DNA of 64,000 nt from Streptomyces durmitorensis (lineage in GTDB: Bacteria; Actinomycetota; Actinomycetes; Streptomycetales; Streptomycetaceae), in contig NZ_CP097289.1 of NCBI RefSeq assembly GCF_023498005.1, positions 5,518,001 to 5,582,000 on the forward strand, in the 5' to 3' direction. Each line of letters begins with the position of its first letter. Positions within the stretch are counted from its first letter, which is position 1. Under the pieces are notes generated by a model that made no database searches, was not told where the DNA came from, and worked only from the letters and a program-made list of their open reading frames with translations. The translations under genes were made by a program, and so were the position numbers. Below are positions 35,176 to 42,243 of this stretch, one piece after another.

Positions 35176-38100
35176 TTGTCGATGGTGACCTTCGCGCAGG
35201 CGCAGGAGCGCGCCGAGGAGTGGATCAACGGCGATGTGCCCGGATACCAGCATCGTGAGGTGCGGGTGCGGGAGTTCGAGCTGGGTTTCGTCGTGTGGGC
35301 GGAGGACCGTGAGAACGGTCCGGTGTCCGACGGCGGCCGTCAGCGGCTCGTCATCGCGCGCGACAGCGGCGATGCCTCGCTCTGGCCGGGTCTGCCGGTC
35401 GGTGAGGTGATCCGCCGGTACGAGGAGGAGTACGGCGTCCCGGACGCGGCGCCTCAGGATGCGACTCCCGCCCCGCCGGAGCGAGTCGACCTGAATCAGA
35501 CGTCGTTCCTGTTGAGCCCTCCGGAGTGGCTCCAGGAGGCGGCGGACAAGCTGGGCATCCCGGATCGCAGGGCGGAGTCGGCGAGCAGGGCCGACTCGTC
35601 GGCCTCGTCTTCCTCGCCTGCGCCGTCGGCTCCTGTCACGCCCGCGGCACCCGTGGCGCCTGCCGCCTCGGCCGCTCCCGAAGCGCCCGGTGGCGGTACG
35701 CCGTGGCCCGCTGCCGGGGAATCGGGTCCGTCCGCCGGGGCCACCCCGTGGGCGGGCACGGACACCAACGCGGATTCCGGCGACGACGACCGCTCGGTGC
35801 CCGCGCCCGCGACGGTGTTCGCGCCGCCGTTGGTCGGCGGTGACGACGACGACACTCCGCCGCCCGGTGTGGCGCCGGAGGCCAAGACCGCGCTGATGCA
35901 TGGCGGGAGCGGCCTTCCGTCGACGACGGTCGCGCCCGCGCTCGACGGCCCGAATCTGCCGCCGCCTCCGGGCGCCGGTGCTCCGGACGCGTCCGCGTAC
36001 GGCTATCCGCAGGGCCCGGGTTCGCAGGCGCCGCCCGCTCCGGGCACGGCGGCTCCGGGCCCGAATCTGCCGCCTCCGCCCGCCGGTGCCGCGGTGAACA
36101 TGCCGCCGCCTCCGGGCGCCGGTGCTCCGGACGCGTCCGCGTACGGCTATCCGCAGGGCCCGGGTGCGCAGGCGCCGCCCGCTCCGGGCACGGCGGCTCC
36201 GGGCCCGAATCTGCCGCCTCCGCCCGCCGGTGCCGCGGTGAACATGCCGCCGCCTCCGGGCGCCGGTGTTCCCGACCCGTCCGCGTACGGCTACCCGCAG
36301 GGGGCGGCGCCCGCCGCGGCTCAGCACTCCGTGCCGCCCGGTGCCGGGGACATCGCCGACGCCGCGACCAGCAAGGCGCAGCCGCCGCGGGGTGCCCGTG
36401 GGGGCGGTGCGAGTACGCCGCCTCCGCCCAGCGCCCCGGGGACCCCCGGCATGCCGCCCGGCATGCCTCCCGGGAGTACGCCGCCGCCGTCCGGTCCCGG
36501 TGCTCCGGGCACCCCGGCGGGCGGTTACGTCCCGACGCAGCTCGTCTCCGCGCTCGGCCCCGACGGACCTCAGCCGCCCGCGGCTCCTGGTGCGCCGCAG
36601 CCGCCGGCTCCGCCGAACGCTCCCGGCAGCACTCCGCCCCCCGGTGGGGGTGTCCACCATGCGGCGACGATGCTGGCGGACCCGAGCCTGGGCGGTCCTG
36701 GTGGGATCAAGCCGCCGGGTGCTCCTGGCGCTCCTGGTGCGCCGCAGCCTCCTGGGCCGCCCGGTGCTCCGGGTACGCCTCCCGGTGGTGTGCACCATGC
36801 GGCGACGATGCTGGCGGACCCGAGCTTGGGTGGTCCGGGTGGGATCAAGCCGCCGGGTGCTCCTGGTGCTCCGGGTGCTCCTGGTGCGCCGCAGCCTCCT
36901 GGGCCGCCCGGTGCTCCGGGTACGCCTCCCGGTGGTGTGCACCATGCGGCGACGATGCTGGCGGACCCGAGCTTGGGTGGTCCGGGTGGGATCAAGCCGC
37001 CGGGTGCTCCTGGTGCTCCGGGTGCTCCTGGTGCGCCGCAGCCTCCCGGTCCGCCCGGTGTTCCTGGTGCGCCGCAGCCTCCTGGCGCTCCTGGCGCTCC
37101 TGGCGCCCCTGGTGCTCCCGGCGGTGGCGTCCACCACGCAGCGACGATGCTGGCCGGGCCCGCTGTCGGTGGCCCCGGTGCGCCCATGCCGCCGCAGGCC
37201 CCGGGTGCTCCTGGCGCTCCGGGTGCTCCCGGTGGCCCGGGTGTTCCCGGCATGCCGCCTCCGGCGCCGGGCCAGCACCAGCCCGCCCCCGGTCAGCCCT
37301 ACGGCTACCCGCAGCCGCCCACCGGTCAGCCGACCGTCGGCCCCGGCTACCAGGCCGTACTCCGCTACCGCGCGCAGGACGGCTCCGAGCAGCAGCTCAT
37401 CCGCCGCTCGGCGCCCGGCACCCCGCACCCGGAGTGGCAGATCCTGCACGAGCTGCGCGGCATGAACGTGCCGCCGCAGCAGGTGCTCGAACTCCACACC
37501 GAGCTGGAGTCCTGCGAGCTGCCCGGCGCGTACTGCGCCCGGATGATCCGCGAGACCTGGCCGCAGGCGCGGATCACGAGCATCGCCCCGTACGGCAGGG
37601 ACCACGCGTCCCGGCAGGGCGGCATGCAGCAGCTCATCGCGCACCAGGCCGAGTTGCACCAGGTCGCCGACGGTCCGGCGCGCCCCGCGCCGGTGCGCGC
37701 GGCGCTGCCGCAGGTGCAGCCCGCGCCGCCGATCCCGCCGGAGGGCGTGGCGCAGGAGCTGGTGGGCGCTTTCGGGCCCGGCATCTTCCGCTTCGACCAG
37801 CGGGCGGTCTCCCGGCAGGGCGTGCCCGACCTCGTGGCGCACACGCTCGTCGTGGCGGGTCTGCCCGTCGACTTCGGCCCGTTCTTCTGGGCGCAGGCCC
37901 AGCCGGGGCGGCCGGTGCCGACGCTCGCCGAGACGGCTCAGGAGCGTGGGGTGCAGCCGGCGTCGGACGCCGGTTCGTACCTCGTCATGGGCAGCGACTT
38001 CGGCCGCGCGATCTGCGTCCAGTACGGCACGGCGAACATCGTCGCCGTGCCGGTGGAGGCGGGTCCTGGCGGGGCGCCGGTGCCGCCGCAGTTCGTGAAC

Positions 38101-38301
38101 ACGGGCCTGCCCGAGTTCGCGCGCTGCCTGGCGCTCCTTGGCCGCATGTGGCGGCTGCGGTTCGGGTTGAACCAGGAGCAGGCGGGTCGCTGGACGGTCG
38201 ACTTCCAGGGGCAGCTGGCTGCGCTTGATCCGGCGGCGTTGGCTTCGCCGGAGAGCTGGTGGTCGGTGCTTCTTGAGCAGATGTGGGACGGCCTGCTCTG
38301 A
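35176..38301 (+). CDS. Large multidomain protein: Imm35-like head, Pro/Gly repeats, deaminase-like domain, SUKH-4-like tail
   Basis: A 1041-residue protein. Residues 1-88 resemble the YrhB/Imm35 immunity fold (VTFAQAQERAEEWINGD, VIARDSGDASLWPGLPVGE). An Ala/Asp/Ser/Pro region is followed by long near-identical Pro/Gly repeats (about 255-710). At about 770-830 is a deaminase-like patch with LHTE and SCELPGAYC spacing, the likely zinc ligands. The last 180 residues (LVGAFGPGIFRFDQ onward) resemble SUKH-4. I do not see a signal peptide. TTG at 35176 is used; ATG at 35182 is an equally good alternative. It probably works with the gene before it. Confidence 0.72.
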   Translation: MSMVTFAQAQERAEEWINGDVPGYQHREVRVREFELGFVVWAEDRENGPVSDGGRQRLVIARDSGDASLWPGLPVGEVIRRYEEEYGVPDAAPQDATPAPPERVDLNQTSFLLSPPEWLQEAADKLGIPDRRAESASRADSSASSSSPAPSAPVTPAAPVAPAASAAPEAPGGGTPWPAAGESGPSAGATPWAGTDTNADSGDDDRSVPAPATVFAPPLVGGDDDDTPPPGVAPEAKTALMHGGSGLPSTTVAPALDGPNLPPPPGAGAPDASAYGYPQGPGSQAPPAPGTAAPGPNLPPPPAGAAVNMPPPPGAGAPDASAYGYPQGPGAQAPPAPGTAAPGPNLPPPPAGAAVNMPPPPGAGVPDPSAYGYPQGAAPAAAQHSVPPGAGDIADAATSKAQPPRGARGGGASTPPPPSAPGTPGMPPGMPPGSTPPPSGPGAPGTPAGGYVPTQLVSALGPDGPQPPAAPGAPQPPAPPNAPGSTPPPGGGVHHAATMLADPSLGGPGGIKPPGAPGAPGAPQPPGPPGAPGTPPGGVHHAATMLADPSLGGPGGIKPPGAPGAPGAPGAPQPPGPPGAPGTPPGGVHHAATMLADPSLGGPGGIKPPGAPGAPGAPGAPQPPGPPGVPGAPQPPGAPGAPGAPGAPGGGVHHAATMLAGPAVGGPGAPMPPQAPGAPGAPGAPGGPGVPGMPPPAPGQHQPAPGQPYGYPQPPTGQPTVGPGYQAVLRYRAQDGSEQQLIRRSAPGTPHPEWQILHELRGMNVPPQQVLELHTELESCELPGAYCARMIRETWPQARITSIAPYGRDHASRQGGMQQLIAHQAELHQVADGPARPAPVRAALPQVQPAPPIPPEGVAQELVGAFGPGIFRFDQRAVSRQGVPDLVAHTLVVAGLPVDFGPFFWAQAQPGRPVPTLAETAQERGVQPASDAGSYLVMGSDFGRAICVQYGTANIVAVPVEAGPGGAPVPPQFVNTGLPEFARCLALLGRMWRLRFGLNQEQAGRWTVDFQGQLAALDPAALASPESWWSVLLEQMWDGLL
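36057..36290. repeat. 144-nt tandem duplication inside the large repeat protein
   Basis: The stretch encoding GPNLPPPPAGAAVNMPPPP and YGYPQGP recurs with a period of 144 nt, almost base-perfect. The near identity of third codon positions indicates a recent expansion. Confidence 0.7.
36640..37060. repeat. About 147-nt tandem repeats encoding HHAATMLADPSLGG units
   Basis: Three units start near 36640, 36781 and 36928; the last two are identical over more than 110 nt. Each encodes VHHAATMLADPSLGGPGG followed by Pro-Gly-Ala triplets. A fourth diverged unit follows near 37130. Confidence 0.75.
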
Positions 38302-38334
38302 TCTCGCCCCTGGGCGGGGCAGTGTAGGTGTGCG

Positions 38335-38369
38335 AGGCGCTTGACCCCCTGTGCGGGGGTCGGGCGCCT
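38335..38369 (+). terminator. Terminator after the large repeat protein
   Basis: AGGCGCTTGACCCCC pairs with GGGGGTCGGGCGCCT (two G-T pairs), 34 nt after the stop. Confidence 0.7.
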
Positions 38370-38406
38370 TGTGCGTTTCCGCGCCGCCGGGGGTGCCGTC
38401 CCTGTG

Positions 38407-38500
38407 CCGCCGCTTCGCGGCGGATCTTTCCCGCCCACCCACCCGAGCACCCCGGGGTAATCGGGTGGGTGGGCGGGGAAAATCGCCGCGAAGCGGCGGG
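38407..38500. repeat. Complete dispersed G-quadruplex palindrome (copy D)
   Basis: This is the most complete copy. The left arm has the tip GCCGCTTCGCGGC, the C-rich tract CCCGCCCACCCACCC (38430-38444) and a CACCCCGGGG centre. The right arm has GTAATC, GGGTGGGTGGGCGGG (38463-38477), AAAATC and the tip GCCGCGAAGCGGC. The G4 motif is thus present on both strands. Beyond the terminator at 38335 and this element, the 397-nt gap before 38699 shows no gene. Confidence 0.8.
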
Positions 38501-38698
38501 CTTGGTGCGGCTGCCAAAGCCGTGCCCGTCGCCCTCCGGAGGAACAGCACCCCTCGATTCCGACTTCCGGCAGGAATAGCGCATCCTTGAGCGGATGAGA
38601 TGAGCGGAGTGTCGCGTTATGAGCACTTCCGCTTGATCCATCAAGATGTGCGCCAATCGCGTAATACGCGCGTGGCGCGTCGGAGGAGGGATTCCAGG

Positions 38699-39598
38699 AT
38701 GAGCAGCGGTGCAACGGCCTCGGAGCACGGCTTCGTCTCCGTACGCGGACGTGGCTACCGTCCCGAGCAGGTGGACGCGTACGCCCTCGATCTGTCCCAG
38801 GACCGCGACGGCGCGTGGGAACGCGCCGCCCGGCTCACCGTCCTCGCCAAGGAGATGGAGGCGGAGGCGGAACGGCTGCGGGACGTGGTGTCGCGCCTCG
38901 CCCCTCAGACGTACGAGACGCTGGGCGAGCGCGCGCGGAACATCCTCGCCCTGAGCGAGGCGGAGGCCGTGGCCGTGCGGGCGGCGGCCGATGCCGACGT
39001 GCAGCGCGTGACGGAGTCGGCCGACGCGGAGGCGCGCGAGGTCCGTGAGGCCGCCCGTGCGTACGCCGACGAGATCCTCGGCGAGGCCGACGAACGGGCC
39101 CGGCAGCGGCTGCTCGCCTGCCGCGCCACCGCGGACGAATCGCGGATCTCGGCCCGCCGTGACGTGAAGGAGTGGCGCGGCGAGGCCCTCGCCGCGCTGC
39201 GGGAGATGCGGGAGCGCAGTGCCGCGCTCCTGGAGGAGCAGGAGAAGGAGCAGGCCGAGCGCTGGGAGGCCGCCGAGCGGGAGATCGCCCTGCGGGAGGC
39301 CGAGGCTCAGGCGCACGAGGCTTCGCTCGTGGCCGCCGCCGAGGCCCGCCTGTCCGAGGCCAAGCGGGCCTTCGCGGAGGCGGAGGAGTCCGCTCGGCAC
39401 GGGCAGGAGGACGCCGAGGCGCGGGGTGCGGAGCTTGTCGCTGCCGCGGGGGCGCGGGAGGAGGGGATCGCCCGGGAGACCGAGCGGTTGTTGCGTGAGC
39501 ATGGTGAGGAGTGGGACGAGGTGCGGGCGCACATGGAGCATGTGCGGAGCAGTCTCGCTGCGCTGACTGGGCGGGCTGCTGCTGAGGGTGCCCCCTAG
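38699..39598 (+). CDS. DivIVA-like coiled-coil protein (annotated in the genus as cellulose-binding)
   Basis: A 299-residue protein. The first about 40 residues (FVSVRGRGYRPEQVDAYALDL) match the N-terminal lipid-binding part of DivIVA-type proteins, and the rest is a long charged coiled coil rich in Ala, Glu and Arg. Related Streptomyces proteins (Scy, FilP and similar) organise polar growth; the cellulose-binding label is historical. GGAGGAGG at 38682-38689 precedes the ATG at 38699. It probably has a cytoskeletal or scaffold role. Confidence 0.78.
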   Translation: MSSGATASEHGFVSVRGRGYRPEQVDAYALDLSQDRDGAWERAARLTVLAKEMEAEAERLRDVVSRLAPQTYETLGERARNILALSEAEAVAVRAAADADVQRVTESADAEAREVREAARAYADEILGEADERARQRLLACRATADESRISARRDVKEWRGEALAALREMRERSAALLEEQEKEQAERWEAAEREIALREAEAQAHEASLVAAAEARLSEAKRAFAEAEESARHGQEDAEARGAELVAAAGAREEGIARETERLLREHGEEWDEVRAHMEHVRSSLAALTGRAAAEGAP

Positions 39599-39621
39599 CT
39601 CTGGGCGGGCTTGTTCAAGGC

Positions 39622-39670
39622 CGCCGCTTCGCGGCGGATCTTTCCCGCCCACCCACCCGATTACCCCGCG
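39622..39670. repeat. Dispersed G-quadruplex palindromic repeat (copy E, left half)
   Basis: The tip GCCGCTTCGCGGC, TCTTT and CCCGCCCACCCACCC (39646-39660; G4 motif on the minus strand) end in GATTACCCCGCG. The right arm is replaced by the minisatellite at 39667. It lies 24 nt after the DivIVA-like gene. Confidence 0.75.
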
Positions 39671-39894
39671 TCGAGTTCCCTTGGGTGGGGTCGTCGTTTG
39701 CCTCGCGTCGAGTTGCCTCGGGTGGGGTCGTCGTTTGCCTCGCGTCGAGTTCCCCCGGGTGGGGCCGTCGTATACCTCGCGTCGTGTTCCCTCTTGGGTG
39801 GGGCCGTCGTTTGGCCCGCGTCGTGTTCCCTCTTGGGCGGGGTCGTCGTTTGCCCCGCGTTGCGTTCCCCCTGGGTTGGGTCGTCGATTGCCCC
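39667..39894. repeat. Six-unit minisatellite, 37-39 nt period
   Basis: Units start at 39667, 39704, 39741, 39778, 39817 and 39856. Each begins CGCGTCGAGTT or a close variant and ends in GGGGTCGTCGTTTGCC or variant. Periods are 37, 37, 37, 39, 39 and about 39 nt. The first unit begins on the last CGCG of repeat copy E. It fills the 304-nt gap between two convergent genes and ends 8 nt before the symporter stop. There are no unique spacers, so it is not a CRISPR array. Confidence 0.85.
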
Positions 39895-39902
39895 GTCGCG
39901 TT

Positions 39903-41561
39903 TTACCTCCTCGTCACCCCCGCCAGGATCCACCCCTCCACCGCCTCGTACCGGCCGCGCTGTTCCTCCGCCTCCCGGCGGCCCGATGACACCGTGCCGA
40001 GCCAGCCCAGGAAGAAGCCGAGGGGGATGGATGCCAGGCCTGTCGTCGTGAAGGGGAACCAGTTGAAGTCGTGGTTCGGGAACGCCGAAGTGGGGGCGCC
40101 CGAGACCAGGTTGGTGCCCGTCATGAGGATGACGGAGCCGAGCGTGCCGCCGATCAGGGTCCAGAGCAGGCCCCTGCGGGTGTAGCGGCGCCAGAAGAGG
40201 CTGTAGACGAGTGCCGGGGCGAGGGCGGACGCGCCCAGGCAGAAGGAGAGCGTCACCAGCGGTTGCAGGTTGTGGTGCTGGACCATGACCGCGAGGGCGA
40301 TCGCCAGGCCGCCTATGGCGAGTGCCGAGACGCGGGCCAGCGTCATCTCCCGGCGCGGGGTGAGCTCCGTGCGGAGATGCGCGAAGACGTCGTGCGCCAG
40401 GGAGTTGGCGCAGGCCAGGATCATTCCGGCGACCGAGGCGAGCAGCGTCAGGAAGATCGCTGTGGTGACCGTCGTGAAGACGAGGGTCTCCGCCGTCGAC
40501 GCGTTCGCGCCGAACACCGCCTTGGAGCCGAGCAGGTACGCCGTGTTGCCCTGCGGGTCCGCCTTCGCGATCGCCGCCCGGCCGAGCATCGCCGTCGCGC
40601 CGAAGCCGACGATCGCGATGATGAGGACGAAGAGCGCCACCGAGGACACCGCCCAGGACATCGAGCGGCGCACCTCGCGCGCGCTGCGCGCCGTGTACAT
40701 GCGCATCGTGACGTGCGGCAGGCAGGCGCCGCCGAGTACCACCGTCAGCTCCGAACTGATCATGTCCAGACGGGGGTTGGGGCCGCCCTGGAACTGGAGG
40801 CCGGACTGGAGGAACGCCGGGCCGACCCCGCTGCCCTTCTCGGCGGCGGCGAGGAGTGCGCCCAGGTCCCAGTCGAAGCGGCGCAGGATCAGGGCGGCGA
40901 TGACCACTCCGGAGCCGAGCAGCATCACGATCTTCAGGATCTGGATGAGGGCGGTGCCCTTCATGCCGCCGATCGCCGCGTAGCTGATCATGAGTGCGCC
41001 GAGTGCGACGACGCATCCCGTCTTCACGCCCTCGCCGGAGAACCCGAGGATGAAGGAGAGCAGGTCGCCCGCGCCCGCCAGCTGCACCAGCATGAGGGGG
41101 ATCAGCGCGGCCAGTGTCGCCGCGCACGCGGTGATGCGTACGGTGCGGCCCGGCATCCGGCGGGCCAGTACGTCGCCCATGGTGAACTGGCCCGCGTTGC
41201 GCAGGGGTTCGGCGAGCAGGAACATCAGGAGCATCAGGGACAGGGCCGTGCTGAGGGCGAGGACGACCCCGTCGTACCCGAGGAGCGCGATGATCCCGCC
41301 CGTGCCGAGGACGGTGGCCGCCGAGATGTAGTCGCCCGCGATGGCCAGGCCGTTGCGCATCGGCGAGAGGGCGCCGTAACCCGCGTAGAACTCGCCGAGG
41401 TTGTCGCGGTCGGGGCCCGTCATCACGCACAGGAGCAGCGTGAGGGTGACGACGGCGGTGAACGCCACCAGGGACATGGCCTGTGCCGAGTCGGTGGCCA
41501 GGGTGATGTCGGCGGCCAGGGCGGTGTCGGTGGTGAGGGTGATGGCGGTGTCGGAGCTCAT
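39903..41561 (-). CDS. Sodium:solute symporter of the acetate/monocarboxylate (ActP-like) type
   Basis: About 552 residues with 13 membrane helices. Key segments include DFYAGYGALSPMRNG-like EFYAGYGALSPMRNGLAIAG, and GMKGTALIQILKIVMLLG. Pairing with a DUF485 protein upstream (41558-42121) is the standard layout for cation:acetate symporters. Start is the ATG at 41561, which overlaps the DUF485 stop by 4 bp; the frame is open further upstream but in the other gene. Substrate is inferred. Confidence 0.9.
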   Translation of the reverse strand: MSSDTAITLTTDTALAADITLATDSAQAMSLVAFTAVVTLTLLLCVMTGPDRDNLGEFYAGYGALSPMRNGLAIAGDYISAATVLGTGGIIALLGYDGVVLALSTALSLMLLMFLLAEPLRNAGQFTMGDVLARRMPGRTVRITACAATLAALIPLMLVQLAGAGDLLSFILGFSGEGVKTGCVVALGALMISYAAIGGMKGTALIQILKIVMLLGSGVVIAALILRRFDWDLGALLAAAEKGSGVGPAFLQSGLQFQGGPNPRLDMISSELTVVLGGACLPHVTMRMYTARSAREVRRSMSWAVSSVALFVLIIAIVGFGATAMLGRAAIAKADPQGNTAYLLGSKAVFGANASTAETLVFTTVTTAIFLTLLASVAGMILACANSLAHDVFAHLRTELTPRREMTLARVSALAIGGLAIALAVMVQHHNLQPLVTLSFCLGASALAPALVYSLFWRRYTRRGLLWTLIGGTLGSVILMTGTNLVSGAPTSAFPNHDFNWFPFTTTGLASIPLGFFLGWLGTVSSGRREAEEQRGRYEAVEGWILAGVTRR

Positions 41562-42121
41562 CGGTTGGCCTCCAACTCCGCCAGTTTGCGCAGCCGTTCG
41601 GCCAGTGGGTCGACCCTGCGGCGGGCCGTGAACTCGTACAGCGCTATGGCGATCAGGGTGACGGGCACCTGGCACAGGCCGAGCAGCAGCCCGGTGGTCA
41701 GCCCGCCGGAGACCGTGTCCGTCATCAGGGACGGGGCGACGGCGGAGAGGATCAGGAAGAGCGTGAAGTAGCCGAGCGCCGTGAGGGTGGCGACGCGGCG
41801 CTGCCAGCGGTAGGCGCTGCGCAGGTGGCGCAGGTCGCTGTGGCGGCCGAGTGCGGGGTGGCGGGGGAGTCTCGGGGGTGGTGGGGGAGGCGGCGGCGCG
41901 ACGGGCTGCCAGGGATAGGTGGGGTAGGAGGGGGAGGAGTCGTGTGGGGGGAGGTGGGGTTGGTAGGCGGCTTCGGGGTGCTGCGGGTGTTGCGGGTGTT
42001 GCGGGTGTTGCGGGGGTTGCGGGGGTTGCGGGTACTGAGGGTGTTGCGGGGGTTGAGGGTTCTGTGGACGGTGGGGGTGCTGTGGGTTGTGAGGGTGGTG
42101 GGGCTGGTGAGGGTAGGGCAT
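41558..42121 (-). CDS. DUF485 membrane protein with a histidine/proline-rich head
   Basis: The C-terminal about 100 residues (LRSAYRWQRRVATLTALGYF, two membrane helices) match DUF485, a small partner of acetate symporters. The N-terminal about 75 residues are an unusual run of Pro, His and Gln (HPQHPQHPQHPE and similar). The coding DNA there is a 9-nt tandem repeat (about 41986-42060), so the length may vary between strains. A His-rich cytoplasmic tail could bind metal. It overlaps the symporter start (ATGA). Confidence 0.85.
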   Translation of the reverse strand: MPYPHQPHHPHNPQHPHRPQNPQPPQHPQYPQPPQPPQHPQHPQHPQHPEAAYQPHLPPHDSSPSYPTYPWQPVAPPPPPPPPRLPRHPALGRHSDLRHLRSAYRWQRRVATLTALGYFTLFLILSAVAPSLMTDTVSGGLTTGLLLGLCQVPVTLIAIALYEFTARRRVDPLAERLRKLAELEANR

Positions 42122-42191
42122 CCCGGTTCTCCTTGCGCGGCGTCGGTCCGGTGCGGGACCGCAGGGAGCGAGAGGTGAGAATCGAGCACGT

Positions 42192-42203
42192 TACTTGTAA
42201 GTA
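42192..42203. promoter_or_regulatory. Small palindrome upstream of the DUF485-symporter operon
   Basis: TACTTGTAAGTA (arms TACTT/AAGTA) is 70 bp upstream of the DUF485 start in the short gap after the MFS gene. It looks like a TetR- or MerR-type site. Confidence 0.4.
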
Positions 42204-42243
42204 GTAGAGCCGCGAAGGGTTTTGCACATACTGCTCGGTCGGT

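Noticed and set aside
36570..37253. True collagen gene
   Set aside because: The GAP/GPP triplets are a linker within a larger bacterial protein and are interrupted by HHAATMLA motifs.
34942..38550. Arg/Thr-rich 1200-residue frame antisense to the repeat protein
   Set aside because: It mirrors the Pro/Gly repeats of the real gene and has no supporting features.
39667..39894. CRISPR array
   Set aside because: The units abut each other with no unique spacers, and no cas genes are nearby.
39661..39902. Minus-strand reading of the minisatellite as a C-terminal extension of the symporter
   Set aside because: The symporter frame stops at 39903 and the repeat reads through only in a different frame.
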